NCBI GenBank assembly: GCA_032622095.1
Contig: CP136069.1
Span: 42,632,194 to 42,696,193, forward strand
Reading direction: 5' to 3'
Source: Siphonodentalium dalli
Taxonomy: Eukaryota > Mollusca > Scaphopoda > Gadilida > Siphonodentaliidae
Length of the DNA: 64,000 nucleotides
Numbering within the stretch: position 1 is the stretch's first letter; each line of letters starts with the position of its first letter. A program made the translations under genes and the position numbers. Of this stretch, positions 11,145-23,100 are shown in pieces. The notes beneath the pieces are model-generated. The model was not told where the DNA came from and made no database searches. It saw only the letters and a program-made list of their open reading frames with translations.

Positions 11145-12005
11145 GCTTGTGTCATAAAAATTGGGTATCGCCAGGGGCTTCCTTCACTCATAATTGATGT
11201 ACCAGTACTTATTTACTTGAAATTGGCCCAAAAACACATATTTTCATGTCATCAGCATCCAAGTCCCATGAATGTGTGTCTCCATCCCGGATCTATAGTA
11301 TATTTGATTAACGGGTTCGACATCTCCTGCACATATATATACATATCCACGGTCATAAAAAGGGAATTAGGGGTCCCTGGGGGCTTGCTTCCCTCATATG
11401 GTTTACTTATCGACTTAAAATTTGGTAAAAAAAAACCCTACCTATGTTCATGTTATCAGCATCTCTGCCCCGGAGTTCTAGTAAATTTTAGAAAGGGAAC
11501 ATCTCCTGTATAGATATGTAGCATTTCCATGGTCATAAAAAGGGAATTATGAGTTATTGGTGGACTGCTTCTGCTTAAATTTCAGTAAAGGGACCTCTCC
11601 TGCACAGATATATACAATTTAGATGGTCATAGAAAGGGAATTAGGGGTCCCCGGGGGCTTGCATGCTTCCCTTAAAAAAATAATCAGCATCCTTGCCCCA
11701 CGAATGACTGTCTCCACCCCGGAGCTCCAGTATATTTAAGTAAAGGGACATGTCCTGCGCAATGGTAATTATGGGTTACTGGGGGTTGCTTCCCTCATAT
11801 GGTTGGCCTATATCGACTCGAAAATTGAAGAAAAACCCTCTTTCCATATATATGCATATTATTAACATCCCGGTCCCAAGAATTGATGTCTCAATCCCGG
11901 AGCGCTACTATTTTTGTTATTAAAGTGACATAAAGTTCACATGCCTATACCATTTCTAATGTCATTAAAAGGGAATTAGCGGTCGCTATGGGCTTTCTTC
12001 CCTCA
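11145..12005. repeat. Degenerate tandem repeat, about 190 bp unit
   Basis: Four to five diverged and partly deleted copies. Each has GGTCATAAAAAGGGAATTAG, then GGGG(T/C)(C/T)CC(C/T)GGGGGCTTGC, CTTCCCTCATA, CATGTTATCAGCATC, a GCCCCGGAG...CTAGTA box and GGGACATCTCCTG. Repeat starts lie near 11150, 11350, 11533, 11626, 11770 and 11960. No coding sequence is supported; the frame at 11049-11513 crosses the repeat. Confidence 0.75.
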
Positions 12006-12029
12006 TAGAGCGTATTTAAGTTGTCAAAT

Positions 12030-12200
12030 AATGCCAATATGAATTGATCTCGCGCAAATAAAAAAAGCCGAATTGTGGTTATTTTCTCGAGAACAGGCTT
12101 GATTTTACAACCAGTTCTTGTGAAAAGAAGTACATTGCGTGATTATTTTGAATGTTGCGTTTTAGGCCCATATAGAGAGTATTTGAGAAAAAGATGCTCA
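12030..12200. repeat. Fragment of the 36-38 kb inverted-repeat family
   Basis: Contains CTCGAGAACAGG, GTGAAAAGAAG...TTATTTT, GCGTTTTAGGCCCATATAGAG and GTATTTGAGAAAAA in the order seen near 36300-36440 and, inverted, near 37760-37870. It lies just upstream of the LINE relic. Confidence 0.55.
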
Positions 12201-12214
12201 TATGGGTGTAAAAT

Positions 12215-12821
12215 GTAGCGTTCAATTACATGCACAATGACTGCGTGTCTGATGCTTTCCCTGTATCACAAGGAACTCGCCAGGGGGTGCTGACATCACC
12301 GTTTCTTTATCTTGCCTACATCAATGAATTGCTGAAAGAACTCTCTGAACTGATCGAGGGTGTTGTTCTACAAGAGATATGTCTCGCGCGGCCCCTACGA
12401 CAGCCGATGATATATCACTTATATCACTCAGCAAACGAGGATAAGACGTCATTTTAGACACCTGCTACCGATACAGTATAAAATGGCGTTTTACGTTCTC
12501 AAGCAGTAAGAGCAGGGTTGTCGTTTTTAATGAGTCTCGCACATCTCCTCTAATTATATAACAGAGTATGGAACCTTGGTTTGAACGCCTTGGCAGATGA
12601 CGCCGAGTACATCCACCTAGGGATTATGCAAGGGAAATTCTCGGCGTCAACACACCGCGCTGAACTGATGTCTGAAAAATTACGCAAGACTTACTTCGGT
12701 TTTGCTGGACAGCTGATAAAGACGTTCTACTTGCGTTCTGGAAAAACTTCTTAAAACTGTTGCACTTCCAAAGGCACTTTTTGGTTCTGAACTAATGCCG
12801 ATAGGCAATGTTGGTGCCATC
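12215..12821 (+). pseudogene. Old LINE reverse transcriptase relic, 5' part
   Basis: Degenerate reading frames align with the intact LINE of 4558-6641: SQGTRQG at 12263 on (box B), an ADDISLISLS equivalent near 12405-12435, KWRF...VVVFNE near 12480-12530, then ALPKALFGSELM near 12757-12800. Frames are broken several times. It ends at GCCATC (12816-12821), the insertion point of the gypsy element. The reading resumes in the same frame at 33960, 21 kb away. Confidence 0.85.
12817..12821. other. Target duplication CCATC, left copy (gypsy)
   Basis: CCATC directly before TGTAATGATTAG, the outer end of the 3' LTR. The second copy is at 33955-33959. Confidence 0.85.
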
Positions 12822-13164
12822 TGTAATGATTAGACTTCGTTGGATATAGAATTTAATAAAGCATCAAGCATTTAGATATGAATACAGATCAGAGCCACGT
12901 CATATTCTCACGCATCAGGTTATATACAAGAAAACCATAGTCAGAAATGGTAACGCCACCAAGATCGTATTATTAGCCATAAATATAAATAATAATACAA
13001 TTATTCTATAAACTAGCTTTCAAATTTTATGCGGGAAATTTGCGTACTTCCATATTTCAAGTTTTCCCGTTTCTCGTGGCATACATTACTTTCATCAAAC
13101 TGTCTTCTTTATTACACAAGCTGATAGGCCCGACTTCACCCGGGCTGTTTCACATCTGCTTTCC

Positions 13165-13690
13165 GGTGAAAGGTGCGATTTGACCTTCAATTGACTATTT
13201 CGAAAGTCAAGGTCAGGTCAGTGTCATGATTTGTCCAGTCCAAAACACCCCCACCCGTAGAAAACTACCCATAGGTATCAAATTTCGTCGAAATCCGTCC
13301 GTTTTACCCAACTTGACCTTTAATTAACAATTTTGAAGGTCAAGGTAAGGTCAGAGTCATGATTTGACCCGTCCAAAACACCCCCCCCCCCCGACAAAAG
13401 TACCCATAGGTATCAAATTTCGTCGAAATCTATCCGTTTTATCCGAGTTGACCTTTGATTGGCCATATTGAAGGTCAAGGTCAGGCCGAGGTCACGATTT
13501 GACCCGTTTAAAACTCTCCTCAGACCAAAGTATCCCTAGTATCAAATTTCGCCGAAATTTGTCCGTTTTACCCAAATTGACCTTGCATTGACAGTTTTAA
13601 AGGTCAAGGTCAGGTCGGGGTCACGATTTGACCCGTTCAAAACACTTCCCGGACACAAATACCCATAGGTATCAAATTACGTTGAAATCT
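13165..13690. repeat. Tandem repeat, about 120-125 bp unit
   Basis: Four to five copies of GGTCAAGGTCAGGTC(A/G)(G/A)(G/A)GTCA(T/C)GATTTGACC, CCAAAACACC with a C run, ACCCATAGGTATCAAATT(T/A)CG, GTCCGTTTTACCC and TTGACCTTTGATTG. It lies in the non-conserved middle of the 3' LTR. Confidence 0.85.
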
Positions 13691-14109
13691 ATGGAAAGCC
13701 GAGGAGGACATGTTGGTTGCTAATTGCTAGATATACGACGCGGTATTTTGAAGGTGTTTCAAACTAGGAGATAGAAGTATTCTGCCTTTCAAATGGTGAT
13801 GAATTATAGTAGTTTATTCAAATTTTATGGCATAAATTGTTATTAAAACCGTATATACTATAAAAAATTAATGACTCGAAAATTAAGTGGGCCTTTAAAC
13901 AAAGTCACAATTGCATTTAGGCTCATCTCATACTCGTCCATTCAGCGATATTCTACTGCGCAGTTTGTTATAGCCTCCAGTATTTATTGAGCGTTATACC
14001 CCCAACTGTTATAATTCGCCTTTAGCAGGCGTACTCTTGCCTCAGATTATTGAGATATTAGGTCACACATAATCACATTAAATCGCATCGTAACATAGCA
14101 ATTGTGTGG

Positions 14110-14905
14110 GCTCCTTGGCGTGAATATGTAATGAGAAATAAGGTCATACGTAATGACATTAAACTCAAGAAAACCCTCGAAAACAAAACAAAATCACATT
14201 TAATGTTTTACGTTATTTCCTTCATCAAAAGAATCTTCGTGATAATGAACCCTCTCGTTACTTTAGAATATAGAATTAACCTTAAAATAAAAAAAATCTT
14301 TGGAACACAGAACCTTCGGAATAACGAACCTTCGGATTGGTGAACCTTCGGAATAGCGAACATTCAGAGAAATTTCGGAATAGTGGACCTTCGGGATAGT
14401 GAACCTTCGGAATAGAGCCATGCCCCCCAATATTCATATTATATGCCCAGAGTTCAAAGGTATGGACCCATAAAATTCTAAACTTGGCCCTTAAAATAAT
14501 GAACTCCAAATTGGAGCACACACAGAACACCACTTAAGTCAACTGAACCTATGTCATGTCCCAATGCGGGAGGGTCCATATATACCACAACATTCATAGT
14601 ATATGCCAAGAATTCAAAGGTATGGGCCCACGTAATGACATAAAATCTCAAGAAAACCAGCGAAAACAAAACAAAATCACATTTAATGTTCTAAGTTAAG
14701 TTATTTCCTCCTGTATCTGTATCGGTGTGCGCGCATGATCAGTTCGGATGTGAGCGCGCACACCATATTAAGAATCTTTGTGAAAATGAACCCTCTCAAA
14801 TTAGTCTCAATACTTTAAAATATAGAATTAACCTAAAAATAACAAAAACCTTCGGAATAGAGAACCTTCGGAATAGCGGACCTTCGGGGTAGCAAACCTT
14901 CATAA
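14110..14905. repeat. Diverged direct duplication with CCTTCGGAATAG arrays
   Basis: About 14145-14410 and 14630-14905 are two direct copies sharing AACAAAACAAAATCACATTT, ATGAACCCTCTC, AATATAGAATTAACCT and then short arrays of GAACCTTCGGAATAGCG. The second copy contains an extra hairpin (GTGTGCGCGC...GCGCGCACAC, about 14725-14765). The open frames at 14104-14343 and 14282-14533 fall in this repeat. Confidence 0.7.
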
Positions 14906-15165
14906 TAGAAGCATGTCCCCACAATTACACCGGTGACGTAAACACATGTGCCAATCTTAGTTGTACTCTCGTAATTATCGGTACGATGAAACGGTGACGG
15001 AATCTGACGAGGTTTGCCGAATGTACAATCACCCAGTGAATTATCCATCGCCCATGCGATACAAAAAAACCAAAAGCAATAAACACCACACTACGGTGGC
15101 GTAATAAGCGGAATGGTCAATTGTCTACGTGGGTGCTATATTGGCTCTAAGCATTAAATGTTACA

Positions 15166-15178
15166 TCTCCTCCCTTAA
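15166..15178 (-). other. Polypurine tract of gypsy element
   Basis: Read on the minus strand, TTAAGGGAGGAGA lies immediately before TGTAACA, the start of the 3' LTR. This is the plus-strand primer site of LTR retrotransposons. Its exact abutment supports the LTR boundary. Confidence 0.85.
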
Positions 15179-15236
15179 GATATTGCAATCAGCTTACGTG
15201 TAACCGAATCTGATCGGCGGCTTTATTATTCGCCCA

Positions 15237-15664
15237 CTACGTGTGGTTACTAAGTTTGTATTCGTGGAGACCTTTGACCACTCCCACATAACGCTCTGCC
15301 AGTCCGTTCGAAATCGGGTAGTATGGGCTCGAGGTCACGTGGTTTATGCCCCATTCACGCAAGAATGTTTTGTAAGTGTCACTGACATACGAAGCTTGAT
15401 TGTCAGATACGAGGCTTTCGGGTATTCCGAAACGTGAGAACATCGAGTTCGTCTTCACGACTAGTTCATTTGCAGTTAATGTGGTTAGCTTAGCTATGTC
15501 AAAATAATTAGAATAATAATCTACAAACAATACATAATTGTCTCCATGCCAATGAAACACATCACTACCCAATTTAATCCATGGCTCATTCGGTCGGGCA
15601 TGTGGTAGCATTGGCTCTTCAGCTTGTTTCGGCTTATATTTTTGACACACATCACACTCGTTGA
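15237..15664 (-). pseudogene. Gypsy integrase core (pol fragment)
   Basis: Integrase inserts the cDNA into the genome. The frame starts with CDVCQKYK, the second half of the HHCC zinc motif. The D,D,E core follows: Asp in LGSDVFHWHG, Asp in VSDNQASY and Glu in GLAERYVGV, spaced as in retroviral-type integrases. The frame stops shortly after the Glu. Only about 60 bp separate it from the PPT, so the whole integrase C-terminus and any downstream pol sequence are missing. Upstream it is cut at CAGTAT|GTC by the element at 15673-18919; the HH half lies at 18928-18990. Confidence 0.88.
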
Positions 15665-15672
15665 CATACTGG

Positions 15673-18600
15673 AGGGGGACCACCCCCTTTTCGTACGCCG
15701 GATTCCGGGGTTAATTATAGAGTATTCCGGATGCCGAGTGTCAGTACGCCGGATGCCGAAACCTGTATATTTCGTATTCCGGATGCCGAAATTACAATGA
15801 CAGATATTATTTAGTGTTGTTTTTTGCATTCATAATTAACTGATAATTAACATATTTAATTTTCCTACCCGTCATTAGAAACAATGACAACAATAGTGTA
15901 GACGGTGAACGCAAAATGTATAGTACGAGAGATAAATCGATCGCTTTCGAGACTTCGACTTGCGACCTTGAAAATCTAACTTAGTAAACATGGCGCTCAA
16001 ATTTGAGGCATCTAGTCCAGGAGATATTAGTCGACCTCTGCAACCAAGGACTCAACTTCACCCCACGAATTTTCTTTCTTAATGTCTCCTCTAATTTTGT
16101 TTCGGTCGTTAACCAGAAAAAAAGTGGCCGCAGAGACTCCAGACAAGATGGCGTCCACCATGGCGGCCATTTTATTTATATGCACCAGGTCTCTTTGATC
16201 GCCGTTATAGTAAAGATGATATCACACGCGGTCTTGTTTTCCGCACGATTCGTTATGCTAATATACAACCCTTACAAATTAGCAAACAATCCGACACCAG
16301 AATCCAATATGGCGGCAAAGATGGCCGCCGAAATGTGAAAATAAGCTATTGACATTTCACCACATTTCGTTTGTCTCTGTGGGAAAATATTGGCATCTTG
16401 GCGTGAATTTATACATTTATCGTATAGAAGAGTCATTATCAAACACAAGGCGACCATAATATACTTTCATTGTGGGATATTTCTGTCCGATATCACGTTT
16501 TCCCAAATGCCGGTATAATAGGTCAAAGCCGAATCGACGCTAATAACGCGATGTAATGTTTCGAATCAATGAATGTTATTGCTATTATAACAACACCCAT
16601 GCATATATATGTGCAGTAGATACTCGAGCTAGGATTCTTCTTATACCTGAGTTGAGGAATATTCACCCAAATCCAAGATGGTGGCCAAAATGGCCACCAG
16701 AATCGCCGATTGTAACATCAGTGAGCGTTATTGTCACGACAAATCCACACCTGTTTACTATTGTGAGTTGGGAACACTTAGGCGAAGAATTATCATTGCA
16801 CCATATCCAAATAAAAGTCCCCCAAAATCTAAAATGGCGCCCACAATGGCCGAAATATTTTGAAAAATCAACGAAATTCCCTCATTTCCACATCATTGGG
16901 CATTATTTTCGAGACAAGGGGCACATGCTGACAGTTGAGTTAGAAATACTGAGGTGAAGTAATTACCTTGCATCTCATGCAAGAATTTGTTTTCCAAATT
17001 GAAGATGGTGGCCAAAATGGCGACCGAAATTTGAAAACAAGCTCACATTCCTTTACTTTCTTACGATGGGCCTTATTGCTACGCGATTTATGCCCACAAT
17101 TACATGTTCATATGGAAAATGTATATGAGGTACTCAATTGAGCTTGGCAAATTCTCACAGTCAAGATGGCGATCAAACTGGCGGCCAGAAATTGAAAAGA
17201 AGTCGATTTTATCACATACTACTAGTAATTTCAGCTTTTTGTCATTATTTCGATGGACAAAACGGTACATAATATAAGCCATCTATGAGTTCCAACATAA
17301 GTCGTAGCCTTCTGGAAGGATGAAAACCCACAATTAATAATCGCGATGTGGCATTTCGAAATCCATTCTCCACTAAGCGCCCATAATGGCCGTAACCGTA
17401 TATAGGTGGCCCGAATAGTCATATTTTAACTTCCAAGAATCAAAACAACAGTACATGAGTTTATTCTGATTTGCCATATTCAGCATTATCTGGACCTCAC
17501 ACCAACACAGTTTTCTAAACTTCATTGTAGAAAGTGCACCTGGTGATCTTCCCAAACAGCTACTTCTCAATATATGGTTCATCAATTCACATACTCATCT
17601 AATGCACTGACGTACCCGGAAAACTTCTGTATATGGCTTCGAATGTTGAAAGCCTGACATTTGACGGATGCCTTTCTGCTAAGGCGTAGAAGACCATAAT
17701 GCATAATATACCCACACATCTTGACCGCCTACTTGACTGTGAGTATCAATAGCCAAACGCAAATGGATACATACTTCATATCAATATTCCATATCAACAT
17801 GTAATGGTGGGTAGAAATCGCGAAACAATAACGCCCATCGTAAGAAAGTAAATGAATGTAGGCGTGTTTTCAAATTTTGGTCGCCATTTTGGCCGTCATC
17901 TTCGATTTGGAAAACAATTTCTTGTATGAGATGTAAGGTAATTACTTCACCTCAGTATTTCAAACTCAACTGTAAGAATCGGTGAGTTGTCTCGACAATA
18001 AATGTATAAATTTACGCCAAGATGCCAATATTTTCCCACAGAGACAAACGAAAGGCGGTGAAATGTCAGAAAAATAGCATATTTTCACATTTCGGTGGCC
18101 ATCTTGACAGCCATATTGGATTCTGGTGTCGGATCTTTTGCTAATTTGTAATGGTTGTATATTAGCATAACGAATCGAGCGGAAACAAGACCTCATGTGA
18201 TATCATCTTTACTATAATGGTGCTTAAAGATATCTGGTGCATATAACAAAAATGGCCGCCATGATGGACGCCATCTTGTCTGGAGTCTCTGCGACCACTT
18301 TATTTTCTTGTTAACAACAGAAAAAAATTAGAGGAGACATTAAGAAATAAAATTAGTGGGACGAAGTTGAGTCCTGGGGGGGGGGGGGTGCAGAGGTCGA
18401 CCAATATCTCCTGGACTAATCCATCCGGATGGAATTCGGTTATCACGCCGTCCGGAACAGCGGAGTTTTTGTTTGTCTCTGTCAAATGGAACCAATATTT
18501 CATTATCGGAGCTAAAAACCCTCCTCATCAATGAGCACGGTGTTACTCAGTGGGCCGCATCGTTGGGTGTGGCAGAATTTCAAAACAAAAATAACATTGA

Positions 18601-18919
18601 AGAGGCTAAAACCTGACCCAGAATTCCCCCATTGAAGGTGTTTATGCTGTGACACGGAGCCGGAATGGAGCAACGTAAAGGGATAGTTGCATAGTACTAC
18701 CACGTCTCATTCTTTCTTTGAGTATATATGGTCATATATAGAATGAATTGCACATTTGATACTACCAATGCGTTGTTTTAGCTATAAACGTTTGGCAACA
18801 ATGGGTTAAATTGGTATAAATAGTATTCCGGATGCCACCCTCTGTTATGGAGTATTCCAGATGCCACCCCCCATTTTAGGCCGGATGCCGGATGCCAGAG
18901 GGGGTGGGGTGGCCCCCCT
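15673..18919. mobile_element. TIR element with 8-bp duplication CATACTGG
   Basis: Inserted in the integrase zinc-finger codons. CATACTGG occurs at 15665-15672 and again at 18920-18927, and the element ends are inverted (AGGGGGACCACCCC / GGGGTGGCCCCCCT). Both subterminal zones carry repeated TATTCCGGATGCC words (15700-15790 and 18825-18900) of the kind transposases bind. Eight-base duplication points to hAT or a similar superfamily. It has no transposase frame and is non-autonomous. It contains another element at 16013-18418. Confidence 0.85.
16013..18418. mobile_element. Nested long-TIR element, 3-bp duplication
   Basis: Ends TAGTCCAGGAGATATT and AATATCTCCTGGACTA are inverted and flanked by ATC on both sides (16010-16012, 18419-18421). 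Left arm is about 16013-17095. The right arm (about 17810-18418) lacks the counterpart of about 16425-16920. The arms contain many CAAGATGG / AAAATGGC(G/C)(G/A)CC words. No transposase is seen; the frames at 16003-16338, 17966-18196 and 18300-18503 are arm sequence. It shares end style and internal words with 20166-24482. Confidence 0.82.
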
Positions 18920-18927
18920 CATACTGG

Positions 18928-20162
18928 GTGATATCTTTACGCATACCAGGCCAGGCAGTACACATTTCTCTATACCCGATGTGAATCATCGTGTAGCCGT
19001 TTGAGTAAATCCAATTTCCATGCACTGGGAATCATCAATTTCTCGCCCTTGAATATGAGAGAATGCGCTTCCTCACATGATAATTCCTCTCGAAAGTTCC
19101 AGTATTTCACAAGATTTTCTGGTATATCCCGCTGGCTATCGGGCCAACCATTCAGAATCACGGATTTAAGCAGTTGTAATTCTGCATCCTTAAACACTGC
19201 TTCTTTGAATTCACACAATTTATCGGTAGAGAATGGCAAACTCGCGGATATCAGGTGCAGGTGACACTGTATTTCTTTCTCCAGTTTTGCGTCTTCCACA
19301 GTATGCGGCTGAGGAGCACGACTTAACGCGTCCGCGATATGCAGCTCTTTGTCTGGTTTCCAAACATATGTGAAATCATATTTTTGTAGTCTCAGTAACA
19401 TGCGCTCAATTCGCGGCGGTGCTTGAGCCATTCCTTTAGCGAGAATGAATTTTAGCGGTCTGTGGTCATTTTCGATTGTGACGTGACGACCGTAGACAAA
19501 TTGATGAAATCGTTCCAAAGAGTACAGACAAGATAAAAGTTCCAATTCAATCTGACTCCAGTTAGCTTCTGATTTCGTCAAAGTTCTAGATGCATATGCC
19601 ACAATTCTGCCTTCAGTGTCGTTCCGATACCATGTCTCGAAGAATCACAGGAAATTGTCAGTTCCATTTTAGGATCATAGAATCGTAGAACCGGCGCTTC
19701 TGTTAATAGCTTTTTTAGCCTTTGAAATGTGAGTTCATGCGCTTGTGTCCATACGAAAGCAACACCATTTTTCAACAGTTCACGGAGTACAGTTGTTTCT
19801 TCTGATAGATCCTTTATGAATTTGTTTAAGAATGTCAACATTCCTAAGAATCTTTGTACGTCTTCCTTGCATGTAGGACTTGGAAAGTTAGTTATTGCGT
19901 CTATCCGATTATTGTCAATTTTCATTCCATTTTCACTGATCAAGAATCCTAGGTATTTTATCTCGCGTGCATTCAAAACACACTTGGATTTGTTCAGCTT
20001 GAGATTTTTCTCTCTGCATATGTCCAATACAGTTATTAGTCTTTCATGCAATGTTTTTTTCGTCAGGTGCATGTATGCATAAATCATCGATATATATTTC
20101 CACGCCTTCGACATCTCTGAACCAAGTTGACACAAGCTTTTGCCATACTTGGCTTGACACAT
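18928..20162 (-). pseudogene. Gypsy RT 3' half, RNase H and start of integrase
   Basis: On the minus strand from 20162: a frame with IYIDDL near 20095-20075, the RT catalytic YXDD box, then the RT thumb (KYLGFLISENG, FLGMLTFLNKFI). Frame breaks lie near 20060 (A run) and near 19610. The RNase H frame 19602-18970 has YASRTLTKSEANWSQIELE, the DHRPL box and the HIADALSRA signature. The zinc-finger start of integrase (an HxxxH-type stretch) follows, with another shift near 18985. It is interrupted upstream by 20166-24482 and downstream by 15673-18919. Confidence 0.9.
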
Positions 20163-20165
20163 TTA

Positions 20166-23100
20166 TAGTCTGGTCGATAAAAGGTTTGACCTAGAAAAAT
20201 TTTGGACTAAGTTGGTTTGTATATCATTTTGAAGAGGAATATATCCTCCATAACATATCCAAAATCCGCTAAAATCCGCTTTGAGCATTTTTTGTAATTC
20301 AAGATGGCGTCCAAGATGGCTGCCATTTTCATATAAGTCAGCTTGATGCAATTATAGTGAGAACATCTTGTCATATATATACACATGTATACATTTTTGT
20401 GAAGCTAAGACATAATGCCATCTTTATGTGCCAAAATTGGAACTCCCCGTCTAAGATGGCCGCTAAAATGGCGACCGGAAGTGGATTTTTTACGTTTTTT
20501 TAATAATATCTTTAAGATGAGTGTCCGTGGTTTGGAACTGGTTGAGAATTTTGGCTTTATTTTGTATACAGCATGTTAAATGACAATTGGAGCAATGAAA
20601 TATGCTGTTCGTGAGGTCCACACCCCTTCTGATCACTCAAAAAATCGATTTTACAAAACGCGGTATAACATTTCACAAAAGATCCCCAATATTCTAATCA
20701 TATTTCACCAAGAAGTGGGAAGAACTGTGCAATGTAAGTGATCCATTCTATATCTTATTGATATTCGAATTCAAAGGTACCAAAATTGTCACTTTGGCTC
20801 AAAATGGCTGCCAATATGGCCACCAAAATATGGAAAATGGTAATTATTATCCCAGCGTGCCACGCAACCGCTTACAAGTTAGGGTGATGCACACAGTTGA
20901 CTAGTATGTCTTATATAGCTTGAGTACTAACATTTCTGATGCACCTTTGGTATTTTGTTACTATTTTAACCACTGAAATTACCAGAATTATTCGAAATTT
21001 TCTGTCACAATCCTGATATCAAAATCGGCAAATAATCGCTGTTCAGGGTTGAGCCATATTTTGAAAGTAAAATGGAACTATGTTTGGTATCAAAGATGTT
21101 TATTGTTTTGATATGTGTTACATGTGTCACACTGAGTTGTGTTAGACAAAATTACTCAAAATGGCTTCCAAAATGGCAACCAAGTTTGGTAAACATTATT
21201 ATATACATAAACATATGTGTATATACGTGGTGTATATGTATACATAATCAATTGTGACTCACGTGCTACTTAATCAACTAAATGTTCTATTCTGATTGCC
21301 CCGGTACCCTACGAGTCATGACAAATTCATTTTGATGAATGCAATATGGATTTTGCCTAAAGCTTCCTTGTTTTTGAACGGAAATGGGCAGAACGTTGAA
21401 ACCGAACTGAGATGGATCATATTAAGTGGCTATGCTGGTCCATTAGCATCAACATTGATCAACTTAATACAGTGTGTATGTCTGTTGATTGTCTGGTCAT
21501 AGGCGATGTGAGTAGGTATACATGGAACTGTTGTATTCATGAATGGTGTGAATAGTTATACAATGTGTGACTATATGGTCATGGATGGGATGTCCATAGT
21601 GAGATGTATATAAGGAGTAGCTGTATGCTGATGTGTGAGGTGAACATGTTTACAGTGATTGGCTGTCTGGTCATTGAAGTGGTGTATGGCCATAACGAGA
21701 GCAGCTACACTGTCCTGTATGTATACATGGAGTGATTGTGTGGTCAGTGGTGGGGCTGTACATATGTACATTGGGTGGATGTATTGTCATGGGCGGGTGT
21801 ATATGTATACACATGTTGGATGTATGGTAATGGATGGGTGTATGTATAAATAGGGTGTGATTGTGTGGTTATGGGCAATGTGTATATGTATACATGGAAT
21901 GACTGCACGGTCATTGTTGAAGTGTATATGCATACCTGGAGTACACTTTGATGGCCATTGGCGGCTAGTGTATATAGAGAGCAACCTCATGGTGATGGAT
22001 GGGATGTATATGTTAATATGTACTATTGTATTGTCTTTGGTGGTGTGTACAAGCATACAGTAACTAGCTGAATGCTCGTGGAGAGGGTGTATATGTATAC
22101 AGCGAGTGGCTGAATTGTCACGATTGAGCTGTATATGCGAGTCTGACGTGTACGAATGGCCGTGTGTGCGGGGTATTGGTATATCTAGAATGGTTGTATG
22201 GCCATTGGTGAGGTATATATACACACCTGGAGTGACGCTGTGTCATGGGTGAGGTGTATATGTATATCATGAGTGACTACATGGCCATGGCACGGCCAAT
22301 ATGTACATATGTATATGGGGATTGACAGTATGACACAATTAATGGTGGGGTGAATTGATATACAAGGAGTGACTATGATCACGAATGTGGTTTATGCGTA
22401 TACAGCGAGAAGCTGAAATGTCATGGGTCAGGTGTATATGCCAGTCTGGAGTGTATGAATGGCCGTATGCGCGGTACGAGACATTGATATATCTAGAAGG
22501 GCTGTAAGGCCACTTTTGTGAGGTTATATGTATATACCTAGAGTGACTCTATGGTTTTGGGTTGGGTGTATATGTATATCTTCAGTGGCTATATGGCCAT
22601 GGGTGTCGCAAATATGTATATATACAGGGAGTGAGACTGTATGACCACTGGTGAGGCAAATAGATATACAAGTATGGAGTGACTGTATGGTCATCGGTGA
22701 GGTGTATATGTATATATTTAGTGGCTGTATAGCTATGCATGTGGCAAATACATATACATGGAGTGACTGTATGGCCTATGGTTAGGCGAATAGGTATACA
22801 AGAGGTTACTTTGTGTTCATGTATGTAGTGAATATGTATACAGGTCATGTGATGTGTGGGAGTATACCTGGTGTGTCTGCAATGTTATTCACGGCTATAT
22901 GACCATGCGTTGGTGTATGGGTAAAACCAATTGTGGCTGTATGGTAATGGGTGAGGTGTACGTCTATACAGCGAGTGGCACATGGTCATTTACGTGGTAT
23001 TCATGTATGTATATATGGAGTGACTGCATGCTCATGTGTGATTTGTACTGGTGCACCTTTGTGTGACTATCACTTTCCACAATAACTCAAGGATATGTTA

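Larger units (their letters stand above)
12822..15165 (-). repeat. 3' LTR of gypsy element, with inserted or expanded DNA
   Basis: The outer end (12822 to about 12995) matches 32236 to about 32410 at roughly 97 percent by eye. The inner end (15095-15165) matches 33884-33954 at 70 of 71 positions. The middle, 13000-15090, does not resemble the other LTR and contains separate tandem repeats. Either this LTR gained DNA or the other lost it; both may be true. Confidence 0.8.

Noticed and set aside
11145-13690. Regularly spaced repeats considered as a CRISPR array
   Set aside because: Units are long, degenerate and contiguous without unique spacers, and the host is clearly eukaryotic.
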